In this document: one piece after another, positions 24,969-34,320 of the stretch | Layout of the letters: every line of letters begins with the position of its first letter | How positions within the stretch are numbered: the stretch's first letter is position 1 | NCBI RefSeq assembly: GCF_010993745.1 | Contig: NZ_WOTN01000001.1 | Location: forward strand, 2,297,235 to 2,361,234 | Direction of reading: 5' to 3' | Length of the DNA: 64,000 nucleotides | Source of the DNA: Fodinicola acaciae | Lineage (GTDB): Bacteria > Actinomycetota > Actinomycetes > Mycobacteriales > HKI-0501 | Program-made: the position numbers and the translations under genes | The notes under the pieces: generated by a model | What the model saw: only the letters and a program-made list of their open reading frames with translations | The model's database searches: none | Told to the model about the DNA's origin: nothing

Positions 24969-25871
24969 TCAGTGCGCGGCCTGAGCGGCCGGCGAGGAGG
25001 CGAGGTACGCGACCGCCTGGCTGGTCGAATATTCCTGGCTCGGATGGAAGCCGGGACGCAGATAGCGGAGCGCGGCGGCGGCCAACTGGCGGCGCTTCGG
25101 CAGCAGGCCGCGCTTGGCGGCACGGCCGACATCGCGCCAGCGCAGCCGCTGACCGCGCAGCTCCGGGTCGTTGGCGATCATGAATCTGGTGCCGCGGATC
25201 CACATCAGGCCGATCATCGGCGCGACGATCGCCATGGCACGCAGCCGCCGCACGTACCGCCGGTCCAGGTGCCGCGCCAGGTCGAACGCGACGGCGCGAT
25301 GCTCGACCTCCTCGGCCGCGTGCCAGCGGAGCAGGTCGAGCATGGTCGGGTCGATGCCGGCCTCGTCCAGCGCCGAGGCGTTGAGCATCCAGTCGCCCAT
25401 GTGCGCGGTGAACTGCTCGATCGCCGCGACGATCGCGACCCGCTCGACGAGATACTGCTGTACCGTACGCTCCGGCAGGTCGTCGCGGGTGCCGAGCACG
25501 CGGCGGAAGATCCACTCGACGCGATCGGTGAACGGCCGCGGGTCCAGGCCGCGCGCCAGCAGGTGGTCGAGCACCTCGCTGTGCGCCTCGGCGTGCACCG
25601 CCTCCTGGCCGATGAACCCGAGCACCTGCTCGCGCAGCGTGTCGTCGCGGATCTGCGGCAGCGCCTCCTGGAAGAGCCGTACGAACCAGCGCTCGCCTTC
25701 CGGCAACAGCAGATGCAGCACGTTCATCACGTGGGTCGCCATCGGCTCACCGGGGACCCAGTGCATCGGAAGCGCGGACCAGTCGAAACGTACGTCCCGT
25801 GGCTGCAGGACCAGGTTGTCCGGCTCGCACCTACCAGGAGCCTCGTCGGTGGTCACGTCGGTCGCCTCCAT
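24969..25871 (-). CDS. Ferritin-like di-iron protein (metal-dependent hydrolase family), probable oxygenase component
   Basis: 300 residues. The family is usually called metal-dependent hydrolase, but the sequence shows a complete di-iron carboxylate pattern: Glu60 (LPEGERWF), E90-A-V-H93, Glu142 (AAIEQFTAH) and E178-V-E-H181. A hydrophobic stretch at about 210-228 may touch the membrane. The next gene, 12 bases downstream, is a flavin/2Fe-2S reductase, so I infer an O2-dependent hydroxylase or desaturase-like enzyme. Two starts are possible: ATG 25871, or GTG 25856 with GGAGG 8 bases before it. The 203-base gap upstream is divergent from the Mce operon. Confidence 0.78.
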   Translation of the reverse strand: MEATDVTTDEAPGRCEPDNLVLQPRDVRFDWSALPMHWVPGEPMATHVMNVLHLLLPEGERWFVRLFQEALPQIRDDTLREQVLGFIGQEAVHAEAHSEVLDHLLARGLDPRPFTDRVEWIFRRVLGTRDDLPERTVQQYLVERVAIVAAIEQFTAHMGDWMLNASALDEAGIDPTMLDLLRWHAAEEVEHRAVAFDLARHLDRRYVRRLRAMAIVAPMIGLMWIRGTRFMIANDPELRGQRLRWRDVGRAAKRGLLPKRRQLAAAALRYLRPGFHPSQEYSTSQAVAYLASSPAAQAAH

Positions 25872-26074
25872 CCGTCACCCGGCCGGCTTACCTGCTACCA
25901 AGTGTCGCATGAACTACTTTCAGCACGGTAACTTACTGTGGAGTAGATAGCAATGATAGAAATTCCGTCGGATCTATCGCCAACGACCTGACTCATGAGT
26001 AGGGTCCGGGTCGGAGCGTGTGACGCGCACCACCCCCAGGACAGCCAGCCCTCCCACCGAGCAAGGGGTCGCCA

Positions 26075-26896
26075 GTGGTCGATGCCCGGTTGAGGCAGTC
26101 GCCGATAGCGCGCGGACCGGTCGCGAGCGCCGCGGCCGAGGTGGGGCTGCTGCTCGGGTTCGCCGTTGAGACCGCGATGGCCGTCGGCCGGGTCGTACGC
26201 CGGCGCCGGTTCGCCTGGCGGGAGTGCCTGGAGCAGACCTGGTTCCTGGCCGCGGTCACCAGCATCCCGTCGGTGCTGGTGATGATCCCGCTCGGCGTGG
26301 CGGTGGCCATCACGGTCGGCTCGTTCGCCAGCCAGATCGGCGCCGAACGCTACAGCGGAGCGGTGGTCGCCTTCGTGATCATCGGCCAGGCGGCACCGCT
26401 GGTCTGCGCACTGATGATCTCCGGCGTCGGCGGCTCGGCGATCTGCTCCGACCTCGGCGCACGCAAGATCCGCGAGGAGACCGACGCGCTGGAGGTGCTC
26501 GGCGTGTCTCCGGTGGAGCGCCTGGTCCTGCCCCGGATGATCGCCGCGGTCGTCGTGACGGTCCTGCTCGACGGCGTGGTGATGGCGGTCGGCATCGGCG
26601 CGACGCTGATCTTTCACGTCCAGGTGCTGCACGGCACCGCCGGCAGCTTTCTGGCGACCCTGACGCAGTACGCGCGTCCGGAGGACTTCGTGCTCGCCGA
26701 GATCAAGGCGGCGACCTTCGCGGTCATCGCCGCGATCGTCGCGAGCTTCAAGGGCCTCACCGCCAAAGGCGGACCGCAAGGCGTCGGCGACGCGGTCAAC
26801 GAGTCGGTGGTGCTCTCGTTCATCCTGGTCTTCGTCGCCAACACCGCGATGACCGAGCTCTATCCGCTCATCGTGCCGGCCCGGGGCGCGTACTGA
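26075..26896 (+). CDS. yrbEA: MlaE/YrbE-family permease A of the Mce lipid transporter
   Basis: 273 residues from GTG 26075, with AAGGGG 6 bases upstream. Five to six hydrophobic segments span about 50-270. The conserved permease core GARKIREETDALEVLGVSP (about 128-146; EExDAL coupling motif) and LVLPRMIAA mark the MlaE/YrbE family. It forms the membrane channel of a Mce transporter with the second permease and an ATPase encoded elsewhere. First gene of a nine-gene operon in which almost every junction overlaps. Confidence 0.92.
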   Translation: MVDARLRQSPIARGPVASAAAEVGLLLGFAVETAMAVGRVVRRRRFAWRECLEQTWFLAAVTSIPSVLVMIPLGVAVAITVGSFASQIGAERYSGAVVAFVIIGQAAPLVCALMISGVGGSAICSDLGARKIREETDALEVLGVSPVERLVLPRMIAAVVVTVLLDGVVMAVGIGATLIFHVQVLHGTAGSFLATLTQYARPEDFVLAEIKAATFAVIAAIVASFKGLTAKGGPQGVGDAVNESVVLSFILVFVANTAMTELYPLIVPARGAY

Positions 26897-27753
26897 TGGC
26901 CGGCCCGTACGTCGCCGGCGTCTGGGCGGTCCGCGCGTACCAGCGGACTGTCGACGCGCTGGCGATGGTCGGCCGGCAGTTCACCTTCTACGTACGTGCA
27001 CTCGCCGCCATCCCGCGTACGCTGCGCCGCTATGGCAAGGACGTGGCCAGGCTGGTCGCCGACATCAGCTTCGGCTCCGGCTCGCTGCTGGCCGGCGGCG
27101 GCACCGTCGGCGTCATCTTCGCCATGTCCTTCGTCGCGAGTACGCAGGTCGGCCTCGGCGGTTACCAGGGGCTCGACCTGATCGGCCTGTCGCCGATCAC
27201 CGGCCTGGTGGCCGCGCTGGCCAACACACGGGAGATCGCGCCGGTCGTCGCGAGCATCGCGCTGGCCGCGAAGGTCGGCACCGGATTCACCGCTCAGCTC
27301 GGCGCGATGCGGATCGGCGAGGAGGTCGACGCGCTCGAGTCGATGGCCGTGCCGTCGCTGCCATATCTGGTGACGACCCGGATGATCGCCGCGTTCGTCG
27401 CGGTCATCCCGCTCTACCTGATCGGCCTGTTCGGCTCGTACGTGGCGACCGGCTTCGCGGTGGTGTTCCTGTCCGGGCAGTCCGCCGGCACGTACGACTA
27501 TTACTTCCACCTGCTGCTCACACCCACGGACGTCCTCTACTCGCTGGCGAAGGCACTCATCCTGGCGGTCGTGGTGACGCTGGTGCACTGCTTCTATGGC
27601 TACACCGCGACCGGTGGGCCGGCCGGCGTCGGCAAGGCGGCCGGCCGGGCACTGCGGGTCAGCATCGTGATGATCATGCTGGTCGACGTGCTCCTGACGC
27701 TCACGTTCTGGGGTCTGCGGCCGACCCTGCCAGGCGTCGGAGGCACCACATGA
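26896..27753 (+). CDS. yrbEB: MlaE/YrbE-family permease B of the Mce lipid transporter
   Basis: 285 residues. The start ATG shares one base with the preceding stop (TGATG). The family core AQLGAMRIGEEVDALESM (about 133-150) and YLVTTRMIAAF are intact, with about six hydrophobic segments. It pairs with YrbEA as a heterodimeric permease for lipid or sterol uptake across the inner membrane. Its last four bases overlap the first Mce gene (ATGA). Confidence 0.92.
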   Translation: MAGPYVAGVWAVRAYQRTVDALAMVGRQFTFYVRALAAIPRTLRRYGKDVARLVADISFGSGSLLAGGGTVGVIFAMSFVASTQVGLGGYQGLDLIGLSPITGLVAALANTREIAPVVASIALAAKVGTGFTAQLGAMRIGEEVDALESMAVPSLPYLVTTRMIAAFVAVIPLYLIGLFGSYVATGFAVVFLSGQSAGTYDYYFHLLLTPTDVLYSLAKALILAVVVTLVHCFYGYTATGGPAGVGKAAGRALRVSIVMIMLVDVLLTLTFWGLRPTLPGVGGTT

Positions 27754-28970
27754 CGCGGCGCGGCACGCTGGCGGTCCGCGGCGGCCTGGCACTCCTGCTG
27801 ATGCTGGCCGCGACCGTCGCCCTGATCGTCAACAGCACCGGCGCGTTCAACCGCGATCCCGTGGTCACCGCGACCGTACCGGCGACCGGCGGATCCATCG
27901 CGCCACTGTCGTCGGTGCAACACCACGGCGTCGTCGTCGGCACACTGCTGGCCGTCGAGGCCGGCACGCGTACGTCCAAACTGGTGATCCGCCTACGGCC
28001 GGCCGCCGTCGACGCGATCCCCGCCAACGTCCAGGTGCGGCTGCTGCCGCGTACGGTCTTCGGCCAGGCGTACGTCGACCTCGTCACGCCACAGTCGGGA
28101 CCGCACGGCGAGCTGCGCGACGGGTCGATCCTGCGTGCCGACATGTCCGCCGAGACGATCCAGCTCTACCAGGCGTTCAACCGGATCTACGACCTGCTCA
28201 CCGCGCTGCAGCCGGCGCAGCTGGACGCGGCACTGACCGCGGTCGCCGACGCCGTACGCGGTCGCGGCGATGACCTCGGCACGACGATCGCCGAGCTGGA
28301 CACCCTGACCCGCCAGCTGCGGCCGACCATCCAGTCCGTCGGCCCCAACCTGCGCGCTCTGGCCACGCTCAGCGAGCAGCTGGCCCAAAGCGCACCGGAC
28401 GCGTTCCACGCGCTCGACGACGCGGTCGCGATCTCCGCGGTGATCGTCCAGAAGCAGCAGAGCCTGCGCCAGCTGCTCAGCGCCGGCACGTCGCTGGCCG
28501 ACGAGTCCGACCGGCTGCTCGGCGACAACTCCGGCCGGCTCATCCAGCTGGTCCGGCTCACCGGCCCCACACTGGCGGCGCTGTCCGGCCGGTCGGACCG
28601 GATCAGCGACACGCTCACCTCGCTGCACTCCTTCCTGGACAAGGGAAACCAGGTGTTCGCCAGCGGCCGCCTGAAGATGCGCGCGCCGATCGTCTTTCCG
28701 CCGCCGCAGGCGTACTCGGCGGCCGACTGTCCGCGCTATCCCGGACTAGCCGGTCCCAACTGCGGCTCGGCGCCGCCTCCGGCCGCGGCGCCGCCACCGG
28801 CACCGCCGTCCGGCGGGACCGCCGGACCGGTCGGCAGCAACCAGGAGCAGAACACCATCGGAGCGCTCTTCCCGGACATCGTCGACCCGGCGGCGCCGGG
28901 CCGCACGGCCGGTCTGCTGGACATCCTGGCCGGACCGATCCTGCGCGGCTCGCAGGTGGTGACGCCGTGA
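27750..28970 (+). CDS. mceA: MceA-position Mce-family substrate-binding protein
   Basis: 406 residues. One N-terminal membrane anchor (about 10-28) is followed by the Mce/MlaD beta domain (about 38-120; VVVGTLLAVEAGTRTSKLVI, FGQAYVDLVTP). A long alpha-helical segment (about 130-300) follows, rich in regularly spaced Leu, then a Pro/Ala-rich tail (PPPAAAPPPAPP about 345). Six Mce proteins are thought to form a tunnel delivering lipid to the YrbE permease. It starts in an ATGA overlap with yrbEB and ends in a GTGA overlap with mceB. Confidence 0.88.
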   Translation: MTRRGTLAVRGGLALLLMLAATVALIVNSTGAFNRDPVVTATVPATGGSIAPLSSVQHHGVVVGTLLAVEAGTRTSKLVIRLRPAAVDAIPANVQVRLLPRTVFGQAYVDLVTPQSGPHGELRDGSILRADMSAETIQLYQAFNRIYDLLTALQPAQLDAALTAVADAVRGRGDDLGTTIAELDTLTRQLRPTIQSVGPNLRALATLSEQLAQSAPDAFHALDDAVAISAVIVQKQQSLRQLLSAGTSLADESDRLLGDNSGRLIQLVRLTGPTLAALSGRSDRISDTLTSLHSFLDKGNQVFASGRLKMRAPIVFPPPQAYSAADCPRYPGLAGPNCGSAPPPAAAPPPAPPSGGTAGPVGSNQEQNTIGALFPDIVDPAAPGRTAGLLDILAGPILRGSQVVTP

Positions 28971-29983
28971 CCCGTACGCTCGTCAAGCTCTCGTTGTTTC
29001 TGCTGGCGTCCGTGCTGTCCACGGTCCTGGTGGTCAACACGTTGTCGCAGCCGCTGAACGCACCGGCCAACGGCTATCGCGCGGTCTTCACCGACGCGCA
29101 GGGACTGGTGCCAGGCAGCGACGTGCTGATCGCCGGCATACGTGTCGGCCGTGTCGACGCCGTCCGGCTGGTCCGTACGCGGGCCGAGGTCAGCTTCGAG
29201 ATCACCGACGACCAGCAGCTGCCGGCCGACGCGCACGCGATCATCCGCTACGCCGACCTGGCCGGCGGTCGCTATCTGTCAATCACCCCGGGGAGCGGCC
29301 ACAACGCCGGCGTTCTCCGTCCCGGCGACACGATCCCGGTCTCCCGCACCAGGCCGGCGCTCGACCTCACCGCGCTGCTCAACGGCTTCAAGCCGCTCTT
29401 CGACGCGATCGACCCGAAGGAGGTCAACCAACTAGCCGGCGAGATCGTCACGGTCCTGCAGGGGCAGTCCGGCACCATCGCCGACCTGCTCAACCGGCTG
29501 GTCGCGGTGACCGCCAACCTGGCCGGCCGCGACCAGGTCATCGGCGCGATCCTGTCCAACCTCAACGCCGTACTCGACACGATGACCCGCAACCAGGCCA
29601 ACTTCCGCGCGTTGCTGACCGGCCTCGCATCGCTCGCGAGCGCGGCGGCGGGCGACCGCCAGCAGATCGCCGCCGCGATCGACGGCACCGCCGCACTGGC
29701 CGGCTCGCTGTCCACACTGGCGACCCAGCTGCGCGCGCCGGCGACCACCGATCTGCGTCAGCTCAACCGCGCGGCCGGCATGGTGACGGCCAATCGCGCC
29801 GCGCTCGACCGCGCGCTCAAAGGCGCGCCGCGGCTGATCGGCACGGTTGGCAAAGCGCTGGACTATGGCACCTGGCTGAACATCTACATTTGCAACCTGA
29901 GTGTCTCGGTCGGCACCGAGGACGGCCCCGGCGCGACCCTGCCGGTCGCGGTCAGCGGCGCCAGATCGCCGGTGTGCCAATGA
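28967..29983 (+). CDS. mceB: MceB-position Mce-family protein
   Basis: 338 residues from GTG 28967. An N-terminal anchor (about 7-26) is followed by a clear Mce domain: YRAVFTDAQGLVPGSDVLIAG (about 37-57), IRVGRVDAV and GRYLSITPG. A helical repeat region follows, ending in a conserved WLNIYICNLSVSV motif near the C-terminus, typical of MceB/C proteins. Overlaps with both neighbours indicate strict co-translation and probably fixed stoichiometry. Confidence 0.9.
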   Translation: MTRTLVKLSLFLLASVLSTVLVVNTLSQPLNAPANGYRAVFTDAQGLVPGSDVLIAGIRVGRVDAVRLVRTRAEVSFEITDDQQLPADAHAIIRYADLAGGRYLSITPGSGHNAGVLRPGDTIPVSRTRPALDLTALLNGFKPLFDAIDPKEVNQLAGEIVTVLQGQSGTIADLLNRLVAVTANLAGRDQVIGAILSNLNAVLDTMTRNQANFRALLTGLASLASAAAGDRQQIAAAIDGTAALAGSLSTLATQLRAPATTDLRQLNRAAGMVTANRAALDRALKGAPRLIGTVGKALDYGTWLNIYICNLSVSVGTEDGPGATLPVAVSGARSPVCQ

Positions 29984-30972
29984 GGATCTTCGGACGCGGT
30001 CAAACGCCGACCGCGGTGACCCGCGGCATGGTCGGCGGACTCGTGCTGGTGCTCATCGGTGTGCTCGCGGTCGCCGGACCGCAGGTGCTGTTCTGGTTGC
30101 GGACCAGCGACTACACCGCCGACTTCGGCAACGCCAGCGGCCTGGCCGCCGGCGACCAGGTGTACGTGGCCGGCGTCGCGACCGGCCGGGTCACCGCGGT
30201 CAACCTGGCCGGCGACCACGTCGAGGTGCACTTCCGGCTCGACCGAGCGCAGCCGCTCGGTGACCGTACGACCGCGTCGATCAAGGTCGCGACGCTGCTC
30301 GGCCGGCGCTACCTGGCGATCGTGCCGGCCGGCGACGGCGACTCCGGCGCGATCCCGGTGGCGCGTACGTCCGTGCCGTACACGCTGGACGACCTCAGCC
30401 GCGACACCACCAGCACGACCGCACAACTGGACCTGCCGGCGCTGCAACGGATGCTGGCGACCATCACCGAGGTCACCCCGACCGACAACGGCGTCGTCAA
30501 CAAGACACTCACCGGCGTCTCCGCGGTCGCGGCGATCGTCGCGCAACGCGAAGGCCAGATCCGCACGCTGCTGACCTCCGCGCAGACCGTGACCACCTCG
30601 CTGCTCCAGCAGCAGGCCACGCTGGTGACGCTGCTCGGTGACGCCGGGCTGGTGGCGCAGATGCTCAGCCAGCGCCGCCAGGTGATCCGTACGATGATCG
30701 CCGACCTGGCCGCGCTCACCGCGCAGGTCAGCCAGTTTCTGAAAGCCAACGGAGCGGCGGTCGACCAGCTGCTGACCCGGCTGCACTCGATCACCGCGCT
30801 GCTCGCGCAGAACGACCAGGCGATCGGTGCGACGCTCACGCAGCTGGCGCCGACCGTACGCTATCTGGCCAACGCCACCGGGAATGGTCCATGGGGCGAC
30901 GTGTCCGGTCCGGCCGGACCGCTGCCCGACAACCTGCTGTGCGTCGCCGCGCTGGTCAGGGGTTGCCGATGA
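29980..30972 (+). CDS. mceC: MceC-position Mce-family protein
   Basis: 330 residues from ATG 29980 (ATGA overlap with mceB). A membrane anchor (about 18-38) precedes the Mce domain with SDYTADFGNASGLAAGDQVY (about 43-62), VAGVATGRVTAV and GRRYLAIVPAG. Helical repeats rich in Gln, Leu and Ala extend from about 140 to 300, and a short tail has LLCVAALVRGC. Periplasmic tunnel component. Confidence 0.9.
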   Translation: MRIFGRGQTPTAVTRGMVGGLVLVLIGVLAVAGPQVLFWLRTSDYTADFGNASGLAAGDQVYVAGVATGRVTAVNLAGDHVEVHFRLDRAQPLGDRTTASIKVATLLGRRYLAIVPAGDGDSGAIPVARTSVPYTLDDLSRDTTSTTAQLDLPALQRMLATITEVTPTDNGVVNKTLTGVSAVAAIVAQREGQIRTLLTSAQTVTTSLLQQQATLVTLLGDAGLVAQMLSQRRQVIRTMIADLAALTAQVSQFLKANGAAVDQLLTRLHSITALLAQNDQAIGATLTQLAPTVRYLANATGNGPWGDVSGPAGPLPDNLLCVAALVRGCR

Positions 30973-32039
30973 GGTCACAGCGGATCATCGCCGTCATCGC
31001 CGGCCTGGCTGTCCTGATCGGCGGCGGTTACGTCTTTCTCCGGCCGGATCCGGCGCTGACCGTGTCGGCCGACTTCGCGCACGCCGACGGCGTCTTCGCC
31101 GGCAGCAAGGTGGCGATCCTCGGCGTGCCGGTCGGCCAGGTGACCGCGGTCGAGCCGCGCGGCGCCGTCGTACGCGTCTTCATGCGGCTGCCGCGCGACC
31201 TGAAGATCCCGGCAAACGCGCAAGCCTGGATCACCACGCCGTCGGTGATCGCCGATCACACTGTGGAGTTCACTCCTGCCTATCGCGGCGGCTCGAGCCT
31301 CGAACCTGGCGCGATCATCCCGGCCGCGCGTACGCACTCACCGATCAAATGGGCCGAGCTGGTGCGATCGCTGGACACCCTGCTGACCGGCCTCGGACCC
31401 AACGGACTGGACCAGAACGGCTCGCTCGGCACGGCGTTGCACAGCGCGGCGACGGCACTGCGCGGAAACGGCACGCCGTTCCGCTCCGCCGTACAGAATC
31501 TCGCGCAGGCCAGCGGCGTGCTGGCCAACGACAGCGACGATGTCGGCGCGCTGATCACCAGCCTCAACAAGCTCGTCTCGCTGCTGGTCGTGCACCGGTC
31601 GAGCATCACCACGCTGACCACGACAGTGACCGCGGTCGCGGGTGACCTCAACGACGAGCGCGCGACGATCAGCGCCGCGTTGAGCCAGCTGGCGACCGTG
31701 TTGACGCAGGTCGCGGCGCTGGTCAGGACGCATGGCAGCGCGGTCGGCGCAGACCTCACCCGGCTCAACCAGCTGACCGGCACGCTGGTCGCGCACCAGC
31801 AGGACCTCGCCGAGATCCTCGACGTCCTGCCGCTGGCCTCGGACAACCTCGGCCGGGCGGTCGGGCCGGACGGCCGCCTGCGCGTACGGCTGGACATCTC
31901 CACGACGCTGACGCAGTTGGACGCGACCCGGCAGCTGTGCCAGCGGTTGCCGGTGCCGCTGTGTGCCGCGCCAGGTGTGGTCAACCCGATCCCGTTCCCA
32001 CCGAGCCTGTCCAACCCGCTCACCGGAGGCGGCCGATGA
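30969..32039 (+). CDS. mceD: MceD-position Mce-family protein
   Basis: 356 residues, ATGA overlap with mceC. The N-terminal anchor (about 6-23) is followed by the Mce domain with SADFAHADGVFAGSKVAILG (about 33-52) and VPVGQVTAV. A helical region with many Ser/Thr-Leu repeats (about 130-300) ends in a Pro-rich tail (VVNPIPFPPSLSNPLTGG). Same complex as its neighbours. Confidence 0.9.
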   Translation: MRSQRIIAVIAGLAVLIGGGYVFLRPDPALTVSADFAHADGVFAGSKVAILGVPVGQVTAVEPRGAVVRVFMRLPRDLKIPANAQAWITTPSVIADHTVEFTPAYRGGSSLEPGAIIPAARTHSPIKWAELVRSLDTLLTGLGPNGLDQNGSLGTALHSAATALRGNGTPFRSAVQNLAQASGVLANDSDDVGALITSLNKLVSLLVVHRSSITTLTTTVTAVAGDLNDERATISAALSQLATVLTQVAALVRTHGSAVGADLTRLNQLTGTLVAHQQDLAEILDVLPLASDNLGRAVGPDGRLRVRLDISTTLTQLDATRQLCQRLPVPLCAAPGVVNPIPFPPSLSNPLTGGGR

Positions 32040-33082
32040 GGAGACTGGCCGCGTTCCTGGCGACCGCCGCACTGCTCCTGGGCGGCTGCGGCCTCAGCTT
32101 CCAGAACCTGCCGCTGACCCAGGCCGGCGGCTCGTCGTACGCGCTGACCGCGGTGTTCACCGACGCGGCGCAGCTGCCGCTCGGCGGGCAGGTCCGCATC
32201 GGGCAGGCGGTCGTCGGCCGGGTGACCAGCCTGCACGCCCGCGACTTCCAGGCGGTGGTCGGCATGCGCATCGACTCCGGCACGCGGCTGCCGGTCGGCA
32301 CGACCGCGCGGCTGGAGCTCACATCGGTGCTCGGCGAGGAGTACGTGCTGCTCGTGCCGCCCGAACGCGCCGACCGCGGCTTCCTGGCCGACACCGCGAC
32401 CATCGGCATCGACGACACCTCGCGTGCGCCGGATGTGGAAAACACGCTGGCCGCCGTCGGCGCGCTGCTGTCCGGCAGCGGCCTGGACCAGGTGCGCACG
32501 ATCGTCACCGAGACCAACCGCGCGCTCGCCGGTCACGAGCAGCAGGTGCGTACGCTCCTCGGCCAGCTCGACACGCTGCTGCGGTCGCTCGACGCGCACA
32601 AGGACGACATCAACCGGACGATCACCGCGCTCAACACCTTTGCCGCCGCCGGCGCCGGCAACCGCGCCACGCTGCAGGCGGCGCTGACTCACATCACGCC
32701 GGCGCTGGACGTCCTTCTCGGCCAACGCACCGAATTCACCGCACTGCTGGTCAGCATCAGCCGGCTCGCCAAGACCACCACCGGCGTGCTTTCGCGGACC
32801 AGCAGCGGAATCGTGGCCAGAGCGAAGCAGCTGCAGCCCGTGCTGAGCTCGCTGGCGAGTTTCGACTCCGAGCTCGGCTCGACGCTGATGTCGTTGCGCA
32901 CCTTCCAACAGCTGCTCGGACAGACGATCCCGGGCGACTACCTGACGCTCGACGCGACGCTTGACGTGTCCGGCACGGTCGCCGCGCTGCTGTCCGGCGG
33001 TGGCCGGATCGCGCCGAGCGCGCCAACCGGGCGGTCGAGCGCCGGCGGCGTCGGCGGACTGCTTTCCGGAGGCCTGCGATGA
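32036..33082 (+). CDS. mceE: MceE-position Mce-family lipoprotein
   Basis: 348 residues. The signal ends in the lipobox LLLGGC (Cys about 18), so unlike its neighbours it is lipid-anchored, as MceE proteins usually are (LprK type). The Mce domain reads YALTAVFTDAAQLPLGGQVR (about 36-55), QAVVGRVTSL and GEEYVLLVPP. A helical repeat region and a Gly/Ser-rich tail follow. ATGA overlaps on both sides. Confidence 0.9.
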   Translation: MRRLAAFLATAALLLGGCGLSFQNLPLTQAGGSSYALTAVFTDAAQLPLGGQVRIGQAVVGRVTSLHARDFQAVVGMRIDSGTRLPVGTTARLELTSVLGEEYVLLVPPERADRGFLADTATIGIDDTSRAPDVENTLAAVGALLSGSGLDQVRTIVTETNRALAGHEQQVRTLLGQLDTLLRSLDAHKDDINRTITALNTFAAAGAGNRATLQAALTHITPALDVLLGQRTEFTALLVSISRLAKTTTGVLSRTSSGIVARAKQLQPVLSSLASFDSELGSTLMSLRTFQQLLGQTIPGDYLTLDATLDVSGTVAALLSGGGRIAPSAPTGRSSAGGVGGLLSGGLR

Positions 33083-34308
33083 ACCGCCGCTCCCCTGCCA
33101 TCCGGCTCGTGGTTTTCACGTTGATCGGCGCGTTGTGCACGGCGTACGTCGGTGTGCAGCTGTTTGGTGCGAGCGCACTGCGCGGCACCTTCCAGGTGAC
33201 CGTACGGATGGCCGACGCCGCCGGCTTGGTGACGCAGTCGCTGGTGACCTATCGAGGCGTACGCGTCGGAACCGTCCGCGAGGTCAGCCTCGACAAGGAC
33301 GACGCCGGAGTGTCGGTGGTGCTCGGCATCGACGCCGGTCAGCGCATCCCGGCCAATGCCAGGGCGGTCGTCGACATGGACACGCCGATCGACATCCAGC
33401 ACGTGGATCTGCAGCCAGCCAACGGAAACCCGCCATATCTCAGCGACGGCGACGTCATCCGGGGAAACCGCACGGCGACGCCGCTGCCGTTGGAAACGTT
33501 GCTGGTGCACCTGATGCGTTTCGCCGACAGCATCGACACCAAAGACGTGGCGACGCTGACCACCGAGCTCTCGACCGGACTGGCCGGCATGGGACCGACC
33601 CTGCGGCAGCTGCTGGACAACCTGGTGATCGTGCTGCGCGGCCTGCAGACCTACCAGCCGCGGTTTCTGGCGCTGGTCAACAACACCAACATGCTGCTGA
33701 ACCCGGCGAACCCGGGATCCGTCGACCTGCCGGCGCTGGCGTCGGCGCTGCGCGGGCTGTCCGGCCAGATCCGCGCGCACAGCGGCCAGATCGGCACGCT
33801 GCTCGACCAGGGCACCGGTGTCGCCAACCAGCTCGTACCGCTGCTGCGGGACAACCAGCAGTCTTTCGCCGCGCTGCTTGGAAACACGGTGACGACCGCG
33901 CAGATCGTCAGCATCCGTACGCCGGCGGTGACCGAGCTGCTGATCTCGTTGCCGGACACCTTCACGAAAGTCGGCGGCATCGTGGACGGCGACACGGCGA
34001 ATTTCTCTTTGCTGGCCGCACAAGGACCCGTCTGTTACTACACGACGCCACGCCGTACGCCGACGCAGACCGCGCCGCGCGCCATCCAGCCCAACTATCT
34101 CTGCGATTCGGACCTGCCGGATCTCCAGCAGCGCGGTGCGCAGAACGCGCCGACACCGCAGCGACGCAGCACCGGCACGTACGACCCGGTGTCCGGCCAG
34201 GCCTCGGACGCCGACGGCAAACGGTTCCGCCTCGGTTCCAACGGCGGCCAGGCGGCCGCCTTCGGATCGCAGTCGTGGTCCGCGTTGCTCATGCAGGGTG
34301 TCCAGTAA
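33079..34308 (+). CDS. mceF: MceF-position Mce-family protein
   Basis: 409 residues. The anchor (about 9-28) precedes the Mce domain with VRMADAAGLVTQSLVTYRGV (about 42-61), RVGTVREVSLD and IDIQHVDLQP. Long helical repeats follow, and a hydrophilic tail of about 100 residues holds YLCDSDLPDLQQRGAQNAP, which would extend furthest from the membrane. It overlaps mceE by 4 bases and is followed after 12 bases by the Mce-associated protein. Confidence 0.9.
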   Translation: MNRRSPAIRLVVFTLIGALCTAYVGVQLFGASALRGTFQVTVRMADAAGLVTQSLVTYRGVRVGTVREVSLDKDDAGVSVVLGIDAGQRIPANARAVVDMDTPIDIQHVDLQPANGNPPYLSDGDVIRGNRTATPLPLETLLVHLMRFADSIDTKDVATLTTELSTGLAGMGPTLRQLLDNLVIVLRGLQTYQPRFLALVNNTNMLLNPANPGSVDLPALASALRGLSGQIRAHSGQIGTLLDQGTGVANQLVPLLRDNQQSFAALLGNTVTTAQIVSIRTPAVTELLISLPDTFTKVGGIVDGDTANFSLLAAQGPVCYYTTPRRTPTQTAPRAIQPNYLCDSDLPDLQQRGAQNAPTPQRRSTGTYDPVSGQASDADGKRFRLGSNGGQAAAFGSQSWSALLMQGVQ

Positions 34309-34320
34309 GGAGTCCGCGCA

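Noticed and set aside
25933-25946. TTACT-GTGG-AGTAG as a TetR operator before the Mce operon
   Set aside because: Arms pair over only four perfect bases; too weak to claim without a second copy.
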